The translations under genes were made by a program, and so were the position numbers. Of a stretch of DNA of 41,734 nt, positions 7,803 through 15,607 are shown in pieces. The first letter of the stretch is position 1, and every line of letters starts with the position of its first letter. This stretch comes from an uncultured bacterium (GTDB lineage: Bacteria > Patescibacteriota > Minisyncoccia > Phycocordibacterales > CAINVO01). The DNA lies in NCBI GenBank assembly GCA_903854195.1, contig CAINVO010000004.1, forward strand, positions 1-41,734. Reading direction: 5' to 3'. Below the pieces are notes generated by a model. It was not told the DNA's origin, ran no database searches, and saw only the letters and a program-made list of their open reading frames with translations.

Positions 7803-7870
7803 TATTGGTTAGTTCGCAACTGACTCACACCGCAAGATCGAAAAACCCGAGATTCTTTCTCGGGTTTTTT
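7803..7870 (+). ncRNA. Candidate small RNA ending at an intrinsic terminator
   Basis: A promoter-like pair at 7767-7796 would start transcription near 7803, and a strong terminator ends at about 7870. This gives a ~68-nt transcript with no reading frame of note. Its 5' half (GGTTAGTTCGCAACTGAC) can fold weakly. Function unknown. It could also be the remnant of a lost gene's transcription unit. Confidence 0.3.
7844..7870 (+). terminator. Intrinsic terminator
   Basis: AACCCGAGA (7844-7852) pairs with TCTCGGGTT (7858-7866), then T-run to 7870. A strong, orientation-specific plus-strand terminator. Confidence 0.8.
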
Positions 7871-7996
7871 GATTTCTGTGGGTAGAGAGAGGATGTGAGA
7901 TTGATAGAATCTTTATACTCCTCGACATATTTTCAAAAGTTGCACCCATATGTTATTGTGCCATCAGTAACTAAAATTTGAACAAGAAAGGAAAAT

Positions 7997-8188
7997 GTGA
8001 AAAAGAAAGCCGAATTCCTACCTGAACCGGGGGACTATGAAGGAAAGTGCCCCAAGTGCAATACTGTCATCAAGACAACTGAAAAGGATATTGTTCTCAG
8101 TGGCAGTCCTCCCGAATTTCCTACCCACATCCGGGGTCATTGTCATTTTGCTGTCCCAATGACTCTCGTCAAACCAAAAAAGTCCTGA
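7997..8188 (+). CDS. Small zinc-ribbon-like protein, hypothetical
   Basis: 63 residues from a GTG start. The ATG at 7995 reads straight into a stop, and the purine-rich AAGAAAGGAAAAT ahead of the GTG is a fair Shine-Dalgarno. The protein has a CPKC knuckle (residues ~18-21) and a HIRGHCHF stretch (~45-52) that could complete a zinc site, then a basic tail ending KPKKS. I do not recognise a family. It lies in the accessory stretch with the recombinase, RuvB-like/Mrr pair and GTGCCA words, so it may belong to the same acquired region. Its stop is inside the long inverted repeat at 8179-8233. Confidence 0.55.
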   Translation: MKKKAEFLPEPGDYEGKCPKCNTVIKTTEKDIVLSGSPPEFPTHIRGHCHFAVPMTLVKPKKS

Positions 8189-8233
8189 CTTGGAGCAGAA
8201 TCTCACAGAGGTTCTGATTTCGGTCAGGACTTT
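8179..8233. terminator. Long inverted repeat, probable terminator of the zinc-ribbon gene
   Basis: AAAGTCCTGAC (8179-8189) pairs with GTCAGGACTTT (8223-8233). Inside, CAGAA pairs with TTCTG. The U-tract is short, so termination is plausible but not certain. Confidence 0.5.
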
Positions 8234-8306
8234 CTGTTAAATATTAAGGGGTGTTTTTACTATCCACACTTTTTTCTTTTTTAAATCTCAGTATAAATAA
8301 ATAGTG

Positions 8307-8312
8307 TATAAT
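8307..8312 (+). promoter_or_regulatory. -10 element TATAAT of the surface protein gene
   Basis: TATAAT lies 45 nt before the chosen ATG at 8358, giving a leader of about 39 nt. It lies at the first codons of the longer open frame, which argues against the upstream GTG start at 8304. No good -35. Confidence 0.45.
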
Positions 8313-8357
8313 ATAAGCAATTATTTTATTATTAATGCGGTTATTTTATTTAAGAAA

Positions 8358-10766
8358 ATGAAAAAAATACTTATTGGTTTGGTAGCGCTCACACTTGTTT
8401 TGTCTGCAGGACAAACATTTGCAAGTGCAACAGCGGCAACTCCTCAGTGTTATACGTTCAACAATGAACTTTATTATAAACAGGATGTTCTTTTTGGTTA
8501 CAATCAGGACATTGCCTTTAATCCTGCTAATGATGTTAAAAATCTTCAGCAGATTTTGATTTCAAAAGAAGGGGCAACAATTAGCGATAAGGCCGGAGCT
8601 TTTCGTGAAGGCACAGCTGCTGCAGTTATTGCTTTTCAGACTAAGTACAATCTGGTTAAAACAGGCGTAGTTAGTTTGGATACAAAAACTCAATTAAACC
8701 AATTGTATGGTTGTATTTCAGCATCAAAAATTACTCTTGATACACAGAAAAAAGATGTAAATGTGACACAGGGTTCTTCAGTTCAGATAAAGTGGACTGC
8801 TTCAAAAATTCCTGCATCTGCAACTTTGAAAATTGCTCTTGTTAATACAAGTTCAAGTACAATATCTGTATCAGCTACAACAACTATTCAAACAGGGGTA
8901 GCTTCAACAACTTTGACTTTACCTTCAACTCTTGCGATCGGTACATACAAAGTTCAACTTTCAATCACTAATGGTGCATCAACAGAAGGAAAGGGTCTTA
9001 TAAACTTAGTAGCTTCAAATCCATCAATCAGTATTAGCTCTCCAGTAAGCGGTTCGTCATTTATTCCTGGTAAGGATGTGTCAATCGGTTGGACAGTCGG
9101 AGGTCTTGTAAATAAAGTAGATGTATCTGTTGTTAATGCAGCTGGTACTTCTTCTGTAACCTTGAAAAACAACATTGCAGTTGTTTCAGGACAATTAAAC
9201 TCTCTAACATGGAAGATTCCAAAAACTTTTGCTTTTGATACCTACAAGATTTTGTTTAAGGGTGTGGATGCTTCTAGTCCAATTTCAGCATCAACAACTA
9301 TTTCTGTTATAGCTGATAGTACTTTGGTTCCAACAAAACCAATTTCAGTATCTGCAACAAAAGGTGCGGTGTGTGGAGGTCAAGTTTCTCTAACATGGGC
9401 AACAACTACAGGCGCAACAAGTTACAATATTTATCGTTTGTCTGGTGGAACTTATGTAACTGTTAAAACTGGAGCTACTTCAACAAACTTTACTGATACG
9501 GTTGTTCCAGGATCAAAAGCTTATTATAAGGTTTCTGCAGTCAACGCAAACGGCGAATCAGTTTTGAGTGCTGATACTTCAACTGTATCTTCAGCTGTTT
9601 GTACAGTTCTTGCTATAACTGCTGCTCCAGCAAAACCAGTAGTCACAACAAGTTCAGTTTGTGGAGGAAACACTACTGTCTCTTGGTCACCTGTAACTGG
9701 AGCTGCAACTTATAACCTATACCGCTCAACAGCTGCGAACGTAGCGGCTACTCTTGTTAAGTCTTCGATTTCAGATACAAATGTAAACGATAATCCAGGA
9801 CAAGGAAATTTCTATTATTACGTTAGTGCGGTTAATTCAGTGGGAGAGTCCGCAAGAAGTGTTGCTGACGCCGCAAAAGGATCATCTGCATGTTTGACAC
9901 CTTCTATTACAAAGCTATCACCGTTGCCTGGTATTATTGGAACTCAAGAGACAATCAATGGTGCTTCGTTTTCAGTAACAGGTAACACTGTTGTTCTTGG
10001 AGGCATAAGTATTCCAAATCTAATATCTGTTGATGGTAAAACAATTCTGTTCACTGTTCCTTCACAGGTTTCATTAGGTTCTCAACAAATATCTGTCGGT
10101 AATGTTAATGGAACAAGTTCAGCTAGTTCCCTTACTATTGTTTCTTCAACTGTTACATCTGTTCCACCAAAACCTGTTGTAACAGCAACAACAGGCTCAG
10201 CATGTGGAGGACAGATTTCTGTATCTTGGTCAACAAGTACAAGTGCAACAAGTTATAATATTTATTCTTCAAATTCATCAAGCGCTTCAACTTTCCGCTT
10301 GGTCAAATCAAATTCAACAAGTACAAGTTACTCTGATCTAGCAAGCCCAGGAGCAACAGTTTATTACAAGGTTTCTGGTGTTAATGCAGTTGGTGAGTCA
10401 GTTGTAAGTGCTGTTGATTCTGCAAAGGCTTCAGCTGTTTGTACACTTCCTGCAATTACTGCTGCTCCAGCAAAACCAGTAGTCACAACAAGTTCAGTTT
10501 GTGGAGGTAATGTAAACGTAGCGTGGACTGCAGTTACTGGTGCAACAAGTTACAATGTCTACCGTTCAACTGCAACAAACGTAGCAGCAACTCTTGCTAA
10601 GTCAGCAGTAGTAGGAACAAGTACTGTAGATAAACCTGGTAGTTTACTTGGAAATTTCTATTACTACATCAGTGCAGTTAATTCTGTGGGTGAGTCTGCA
10701 AGAAGTACCGTTGGTTACGGTAAGGCATCTGGTCTATGTGTGAATTCATCTTCAACAACAATTTAG
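8358..10766 (+). CDS. Secreted modular surface protein: peptidoglycan-binding, Ig-like, Cys-bounded Fn3 and IPT/TIG domains
   Basis: 802 residues. Sec signal peptide MKKILIGLVALTLVLSAG...FASA. Residues ~30-120 resemble a peptidoglycan-binding domain (NDVKNLQQILISKEGA, then AAVIAFQTKYNLVKTGVV). Two Ig-like modules of the Kre9/KNH type follow (VQIKWTASKIP; VSIGWTVGG). Four fibronectin III-like repeats are each bracketed by cysteines (VCGGQVSLTW...SAVC style) and carry SYNIYR and YYKVSAVNA(N) strands. An IPT/TIG domain (ITKLSPLPGIIGTQETINGA) sits between the second and third. The protein probably anchors to the wall and displays adhesive modules. The window also encodes DsbA and DsbB, which could oxidise the paired cysteines. 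Repeats 2 and 4 share an exact 50-bp DNA match. The start is set at the ATG opening the signal peptide. Confidence 0.85.
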   Translation: MKKILIGLVALTLVLSAGQTFASATAATPQCYTFNNELYYKQDVLFGYNQDIAFNPANDVKNLQQILISKEGATISDKAGAFREGTAAAVIAFQTKYNLVKTGVVSLDTKTQLNQLYGCISASKITLDTQKKDVNVTQGSSVQIKWTASKIPASATLKIALVNTSSSTISVSATTTIQTGVASTTLTLPSTLAIGTYKVQLSITNGASTEGKGLINLVASNPSISISSPVSGSSFIPGKDVSIGWTVGGLVNKVDVSVVNAAGTSSVTLKNNIAVVSGQLNSLTWKIPKTFAFDTYKILFKGVDASSPISASTTISVIADSTLVPTKPISVSATKGAVCGGQVSLTWATTTGATSYNIYRLSGGTYVTVKTGATSTNFTDTVVPGSKAYYKVSAVNANGESVLSADTSTVSSAVCTVLAITAAPAKPVVTTSSVCGGNTTVSWSPVTGAATYNLYRSTAANVAATLVKSSISDTNVNDNPGQGNFYYYVSAVNSVGESARSVADAAKGSSACLTPSITKLSPLPGIIGTQETINGASFSVTGNTVVLGGISIPNLISVDGKTILFTVPSQVSLGSQQISVGNVNGTSSASSLTIVSSTVTSVPPKPVVTATTGSACGGQISVSWSTSTSATSYNIYSSNSSSASTFRLVKSNSTSTSYSDLASPGATVYYKVSGVNAVGESVVSAVDSAKASAVCTLPAITAAPAKPVVTTSSVCGGNVNVAWTAVTGATSYNVYRSTATNVAATLAKSAVVGTSTVDKPGSLLGNFYYYISAVNSVGESARSTVGYGKASGLCVNSSSTTI
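9618..9667 (+). repeat. 50-bp exact direct repeat, copy 1 (in Fn3 repeat 2)
   Basis: Identical to 10458-10507, exactly 840 nt (280 codons) downstream and in the same frame. It encodes the linker and first strand of Fn3 repeats 2 and 4 (TAAPAKPVVTTSSVCGG). Confidence 0.9.
10458..10507 (+). repeat. 50-bp exact direct repeat, copy 2 (in Fn3 repeat 4)
   Basis: Second copy of the 9618-9667 sequence. It points to recent duplication or gene conversion within the surface protein gene. Confidence 0.9.
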
Positions 10767-10802
10767 GAAATTGACCAGATTTTTGGATTAATTCCAAATT
10801 TA

Positions 10803-10841
10803 AAAAACAGCCAGATTGAAGTCCAATCTGGCTGTTTTTTT
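10803..10841 (+). terminator. Intrinsic terminator of the surface protein gene
   Basis: CAGCCAGATTG (10808-10818) pairs with CAATCTGGCTG (10824-10834), followed by a T-run to 10841. The -10 box of the next gene (10844) follows directly. Confidence 0.9.
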
Positions 10842-10843
10842 GC

Positions 10844-10849
10844 TATACT
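10844..10849 (+). promoter_or_regulatory. -10 element TATACT of the ABC exporter operon
   Basis: TATACT lies 11 nt before the ATG at 10861, right behind the terminator. The predicted leader is ~4 nt. Confidence 0.45.
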
Positions 10850-10860
10850 GGACACCTGAC

Positions 10861-12597
10861 ATGCAAAACAATAATAAAGATAAAACAAACAGTCTGTTTA
10901 CACTTTTAAAACCATACACCATATGGGTTGGCTTAATTGTTGTTCTGACAGTTCTTAGTAACGGACTTAACTTAGCCGTCCCTAAAATCATGGCAAATGC
11001 TATTGATTCGTACACGAAAGGTAGTTTTGTTTTAAATAATATGATGATTGAGTTCTCTTTGGTTGCCTTGGGTATTTTTATTTTTACGTATCTTCAAAGT
11101 ATTGTTCAGACATATACCTCAGAAAAGGTGGCTAAAGATTTGAGATCCAATCTTACAGAAAAAATTTCTATACAGGATTACTCCTATATTCAAAAAGTTA
11201 CACCAGCAAAGCTCTTAACAAATCTAACATCTGACGTTGATGCTATAAAAACTTTTGTCTCACAAGCAATCGCGTCTATTATTTCATCCTTCTTTCTTAT
11301 TATTGGAGCTAGTGTTCTACTACTTATCATAGATTGGAAACTTGCATTGGCAGTACTTGGGGTTGTTCCAATCATTGGTTTTACATTTTATTTTGTACTC
11401 GCAAAAGTTCGCAAACTTTTTACAAAATCTCAGGAGGCAATAGATTGGCTTAATAAAGTAATAAATGAGAGTATTTTAGGTTCTGGTTTGATACGACTGT
11501 TAAACTCACAAGAGTATGAATACCAGAAATTTCTAGCCGCAAACGATGAAGCTAAAAATGTAAGTTTGAAGATTTTAGGTATGTTTGCTAGTTTAATTCC
11601 AGCTATCACATTTTGTACAAATATTTCCACTCTAATTATTCTCGGACTTGGAGGACATTTTGTTATTACAGGAAGTATGAGTCTTGGAAATTTTTCAGCA
11701 TTCTATAGTTATATTGCAATTTTGATTTTCCCAATTCTTATTATTGGTTTTATGACAAACGTAATTGCTCAGGCTTCTGCATCATATGGCCGCATTTCAG
11801 AGGTTTTGTATGCAGAGCATAGAAAGGATGTTGGAACTATTGTAGAAAATTTACAAGGAAATATCGACATTAAAAATATTTCTGTAATGTTTGGTCAAAA
11901 ATGTGTTTTAAATGACATTACTTTTTCAATAAAAGCTGGCACAAAAAATGCGATTATTGGACCAACTGCAGCGGGGAAGACTCAACTCCTCTATCTCCTT
12001 ACTGGTCTTCTTGAGCCAACATCTGGTGTTATTGAATACGATGGAAAAAATATTGATTCATATCAAAAGCAGTCGTTGCATCAGCAGGTTGGATTTGTTT
12101 TTCAAGATAGTATTATTTTCAATTTAACCTTACGTGAAAACATTGCGTTTAGTAATACAGCAAAAGATGAGGATGTTAGAAAGGCGATTGAAACAGCTGA
12201 ACTTTCAGATTTTATTGATGCACTTCCAGAAAAATTAGATACGATTGTTTCAGAACGAGGAACAAGTCTTTCTGGTGGTCAAAAGCAGAGAATAATGCTT
12301 GCTCGTGCACTAGCACTCAATCCAAAAGTTCTTTTGTTGGATGATTTTACTGCACGGGTTGATACGAACACTGAGCAGAAAATTTTGAAAAATGTTGAAA
12401 AAAATTATCCAGGCATGACACTGTTGTCGGTGACTCAAAAAGTTTCTTCCATTGAACATTATGATCAAGTGATTCTTCTTATGGAAGGGGAGGTGTTAGC
12501 TAAAGGAACGCATAAAGAGCTTATGGATACGTCACCGGAATATGTTCAGATTTTTGATTCACAAAAAAGTACAAATAATTATGAAAAAAAAGCCTAA
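10861..12597 (+). CDS. ABC exporter subunit, degenerate ATPase-site half (MdlA/TM287-like)
   Basis: 578 residues: a type IV ABC exporter with six membrane helices (~20-320), then a nucleotide-binding domain. Walker A is GPTAAGKTQ (~366-374), the ABC signature is canonical LSGGQKQR (~469), but Walker B reads LLLDDF (~490) with Asp where the catalytic Glu belongs, and the H-loop has Gln (VTQK) instead of His. In heterodimeric exporters such as TM287/288 this is the subunit whose own Walker motifs form the non-hydrolytic site. The partner gene overlaps the 3' end by 17 nt. Substrate unknown: lipids, peptides or drugs are all possible. The ATG at 10861 follows the -10 box; the open frame upstream runs through the terminator. 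Confidence 0.9.
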   Translation: MQNNNKDKTNSLFTLLKPYTIWVGLIVVLTVLSNGLNLAVPKIMANAIDSYTKGSFVLNNMMIEFSLVALGIFIFTYLQSIVQTYTSEKVAKDLRSNLTEKISIQDYSYIQKVTPAKLLTNLTSDVDAIKTFVSQAIASIISSFFLIIGASVLLLIIDWKLALAVLGVVPIIGFTFYFVLAKVRKLFTKSQEAIDWLNKVINESILGSGLIRLLNSQEYEYQKFLAANDEAKNVSLKILGMFASLIPAITFCTNISTLIILGLGGHFVITGSMSLGNFSAFYSYIAILIFPILIIGFMTNVIAQASASYGRISEVLYAEHRKDVGTIVENLQGNIDIKNISVMFGQKCVLNDITFSIKAGTKNAIIGPTAAGKTQLLYLLTGLLEPTSGVIEYDGKNIDSYQKQSLHQQVGFVFQDSIIFNLTLRENIAFSNTAKDEDVRKAIETAELSDFIDALPEKLDTIVSERGTSLSGGQKQRIMLARALALNPKVLLLDDFTARVDTNTEQKILKNVEKNYPGMTLLSVTQKVSSIEHYDQVILLMEGEVLAKGTHKELMDTSPEYVQIFDSQKSTNNYEKKA

Positions 12598-14377
12598 CTA
12601 TTTAGCAAAATTATTTATGAACTACACACTTAACAAATCTGAAGAAAGCGAGCGTAAGACAAGCCTTCTTGATGCTTTGAAAAAAATGGTGCCTTTTATG
12701 GCGGGTGAGAAAAAAAATATTATTATCGCCCTGATTGCGATTTTGATAACATCCGCTTCAAGTTTGGTGGGGCCTATTATAATTGGAAGGGTTATTGATA
12801 CCTCTATCCGAAATAAAGACTATTATGGTGTACTTGTTTCCGCAGGAATACTTCTTGGTATATATATCATAAGCCTTTTTTCAAACTATATTCAAATAAA
12901 AAGAATGGGAGGTGTTGGGCGAAGAATCCTTTTTAATTTAAGAAATACTATTTTTAATAAGCTTCAGGAACTACCGGTGGCTTTTTTTAATCAAAATAAA
13001 GCGGGGGATTTAATTTCACGTATCAACAATGATACAGACCAGCTCAACCAATTTTTCTCACAGGCCTTGATGCAATTTGTCGGAAACTTTTTTCTTATTC
13101 TTGGGGCAGGAGTATTTCTACTTATCTTAAATGTTAGATTGGGCGCTGCATCTTTAGCTCCAGCTTTGATCGTATTACTTTTAACTCAGTTAGTGTCTAG
13201 TTTTGTTAAGAGAAAAAATCTTAAAAACCTACAGAGTCTTGGGGGTATGAGTGCTGAAATTCAGGAGAGTATAAATAATTTTAGAGTGATTATTGCCTTC
13301 AACCGTTTGGATTATTTCCGTAAAAAATTTGAAAGTGTAAATGAACAAAATTTTAAATCTGCAGTTGGGGCAGGTCTTGCAAACAGTATTTTTATACCTA
13401 TATATGGTTTTGCTTCCAACCTTGCGCAGATTATCGTTCTTTCGTACGGTATATATCTTATAGGTGTTGGACAGTTAACACTCGGCCTGCTCATTGGTTT
13501 CTTGTTGTATGTAAATAGTTTCTATACTCCACTTAGACAACTTGCGTCAGTGTGGTCATCACTTCAACAGGCTCTTGCTGGGCTCGATCGTATTTCTGAG
13601 GTTCTTGCACTATCTTCAAATCTTCAGATTGTTGAGGATAAAAACTCATCTACTTCAGACTATCTTCTTGAATTTAAAAATGTATCTTTTGGATATCCAG
13701 ATGGTGACAAGCTCTTGCAAAATATTAATCTTAAATTTGAGAAAGGAAAAACGTATGCATTAGTCGGTCCAACTGGGGGAGGAAAAACAACCACTGCTTC
13801 CTTGATGGCTAGATTGTATGATCCAACTGAAGGCCAAATATTTCTTGGTGGAAAAGATATTAGGAGTTACAAATCAAGTGAAAGAACTCAAAAAATTGGA
13901 TTTATTTTGCAGGAACCTTTTTTGTTTACAGGCACTGTAAGAGATAATCTTGTTTATGGAAATGATGAGTTCAAAAATTATTCCAATGAGGAGTTGAGAG
14001 ATGTTTTAGAAAAAGCTAATCTTTCAAATTTACTTGCACGTTTTGAACAAGGTCTTGAGACTTTAATAACTGCGGGTGGTGATGCAATTAGTTTGGGACA
14101 GAAACAACTCATTGCTTTTATTCGTGCAGTTTTACGTAATCCAGATATTCTTATCCTAGATGAAGCTACGGCAAATATTGATACAGTGACAGAACAGCTA
14201 CTAGAAGATATTTTGGCCAAGCTTCCAAATAAAACAACAAAAGTTATTATTGCTCATCGCTTAAATACAATAAATAACGCTGATGAAATATTTTTTGTAA
14301 ACGGAGGAAGTGTTACTAATGCTGGATCTATAGAGTCAGCCATTGAGATGCTTCTTCATGGAAAGAGAGAAAGTTAA
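12581..14377 (+). CDS. ABC exporter subunit, catalytic half (MdlB/TM288-like)
   Basis: 598 residues. Six membrane helices (~55-345), then a nucleotide-binding domain with Walker A GPTGGGKTT (~396), Walker B ILILDEAT (~523) with the catalytic Glu, and a normal H-loop (IIAHRL). Its ABC signature is degenerate: ISLGQKQ (~503) instead of LSGGQ. The degenerate signature here faces the degenerate Walker B of the upstream subunit in the same composite site, leaving one competent site made by this subunit's Walker motifs and the partner's LSGGQ. The gene overlaps its partner by 17 nt, so the two are translationally coupled. Confidence 0.92.
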   Translation: MKKKPNYLAKLFMNYTLNKSEESERKTSLLDALKKMVPFMAGEKKNIIIALIAILITSASSLVGPIIIGRVIDTSIRNKDYYGVLVSAGILLGIYIISLFSNYIQIKRMGGVGRRILFNLRNTIFNKLQELPVAFFNQNKAGDLISRINNDTDQLNQFFSQALMQFVGNFFLILGAGVFLLILNVRLGAASLAPALIVLLLTQLVSSFVKRKNLKNLQSLGGMSAEIQESINNFRVIIAFNRLDYFRKKFESVNEQNFKSAVGAGLANSIFIPIYGFASNLAQIIVLSYGIYLIGVGQLTLGLLIGFLLYVNSFYTPLRQLASVWSSLQQALAGLDRISEVLALSSNLQIVEDKNSSTSDYLLEFKNVSFGYPDGDKLLQNINLKFEKGKTYALVGPTGGGKTTTASLMARLYDPTEGQIFLGGKDIRSYKSSERTQKIGFILQEPFLFTGTVRDNLVYGNDEFKNYSNEELRDVLEKANLSNLLARFEQGLETLITAGGDAISLGQKQLIAFIRAVLRNPDILILDEATANIDTVTEQLLEDILAKLPNKTTKVIIAHRLNTINNADEIFFVNGGSVTNAGSIESAIEMLLHGKRES

Positions 14378-14388
14378 TCTTACAATGC

Positions 14389-14394
14389 TATAAT
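14389..14394 (+). promoter_or_regulatory. -10 element TATAAT, leaderless start
   Basis: TATAAT is followed by 6 nt and the ATG at 14401. No Shine-Dalgarno. The box lies in the 23-nt gap after the ABC exporter. Confidence 0.55.
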
Positions 14395-14400
14395 AATATT

Positions 14401-15027
14401 ATGAAACTTATACTTACATCAGCCGGTTTTGTTAATAAGGAGATTTTACAGGTTTTTACTGAACAAATTTCAACACCAATTGTGGAAAGTAAAATTCTTG
14501 TGATCTCGTGTGCCCAAAGTCCAGAGGAAGAATTTTATGTAAATAAATCAAAAGAAGAAATTGTTCAAATTGGTTTTGAAAATATTACATTAGTAAACCT
14601 AATTACTGTTGATGAATCTTTTGTTTCAAATCTTTCAGCTACAGAAAATTTTGATGTAATCTATGTCTGTGGTGGAAACACTTTTACTATTTTGGGTAAG
14701 CTCGTCGAGTCTGGTTTGGATAAATTTATTATTGAGCAACTAATGTTAGGTACTATATATGTAGGTGTTTCGGCTGGAAGTATTATCGCTGGACCAAGTA
14801 TTGAAGTTGCCGGCTGGGGAAGCGAGGGGGATAAAAATGAAGTTGGATTGCAAGATCTTTCTGGTTTTAATTTTACCGACATTGCAGTTTATCCTCACTA
14901 TCATGTGGAATTGCAGGGAGAGGTTGAAGAGTTCAGAAAGAAGGTGTCATATAGGGTTGTGGAACTTACAAACAATCAGGCAGTTTTTGTAGATGGTCAT
15001 GATGTTAAAATGATTGGAACTGCATAA
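14401..15027 (+). CDS. Peptidase S51 family (dipeptidase E-like)
   Basis: 208 residues. The nucleophile elbow GVSAGSIIAGPSI (Ser near residue 125) is the S51 signature. It is preceded by YVCGGNTFTIL, the usual GGNT loop, and followed by AVYPHYHVE, where the His is likely catalytic. Dipeptidase E removes N-terminal Asp from short peptides in the cytoplasm; S51 also includes cyanophycinases, which are longer. No signal peptide. It has its own leaderless promoter directly behind the exporter genes. Confidence 0.85.
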   Translation: MKLILTSAGFVNKEILQVFTEQISTPIVESKILVISCAQSPEEEFYVNKSKEEIVQIGFENITLVNLITVDESFVSNLSATENFDVIYVCGGNTFTILGKLVESGLDKFIIEQLMLGTIYVGVSAGSIIAGPSIEVAGWGSEGDKNEVGLQDLSGFNFTDIAVYPHYHVELQGEVEEFRKKVSYRVVELTNNQAVFVDGHDVKMIGTA

Positions 15028-15042
15028 GATTTGAGCTATTAT
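15014..15042 (+). promoter_or_regulatory. Promoter of the 15049 gene
   Basis: TTGGAA (15014-15019), 17-nt spacer, TATTAT (15037-15042), 6 nt to the ATG at 15049. The -35 lies inside the end of the peptidase gene. Confidence 0.6.
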
Positions 15043-15048
15043 ATACAT

Positions 15049-15603
15049 ATGAAAATTAAAAATCTGCCACTTATAGTGGGTATTGCATTACCAGTATTGT
15101 TTATTTTAATTGTCTCTATTGTTATTTTTGCCCCATCATTTTTTATAAATCCTCAATATAATTTTGTTTACACTTATCAAAACAATTATTATCAAGATGG
15201 CCAGATATACAAAAATAATTATAAAGTGGAGGACGGTCATATTGTTTTAGATCCAAACATTTTGGCTGCAGTAAATAATGCACTAAATAATTCTACTACC
15301 GTAAAATATCAAGCTGATGCTCCAAATTTGTATCTATATGATGTAAAGACAAATTCTTCCCATCAGATCAGCTTTGATGATGCAAAAAAACTTTCTGTTG
15401 ATCCAGGACCATCATCTCCAGATGGATACACAGTTTCATATGAATATAGTAATAATGGCATTTTTGATGTTTTTGGCTCAAACAATAATAACGGTGACGG
15501 ATACTTTATTTCTAAAGGGGATGGTAGAAAGAAATTAGGAAACCTGGTTGATTTTGATGGTTGGAACCGCGGGAGTTTTAGACTTATTGGTTGGATAAAA
15601 TAA
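15049..15603 (+). CDS. Single-pass membrane protein, hypothetical
   Basis: 184 residues. N-terminal signal-anchor (PLIVGIALPVLFILIVSIVI), then an exported domain of ~150 residues rich in Asn and Tyr (YQNNYYQDGQIYKNNYK; GSNNNNGDGYF). I do not recognise the family. The first ATG of the longer frame (15031) overlaps the promoter, so the ATG at 15049 is preferred. It is followed after 4 nt by the DUF2157 gene and is probably co-transcribed with it. Confidence 0.7.
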   Translation: MKIKNLPLIVGIALPVLFILIVSIVIFAPSFFINPQYNFVYTYQNNYYQDGQIYKNNYKVEDGHIVLDPNILAAVNNALNNSTTVKYQADAPNLYLYDVKTNSSHQISFDDAKKLSVDPGPSSPDGYTVSYEYSNNGIFDVFGSNNNNGDGYFISKGDGRKKLGNLVDFDGWNRGSFRLIGWIK

Positions 15604-15607
15604 ATTT

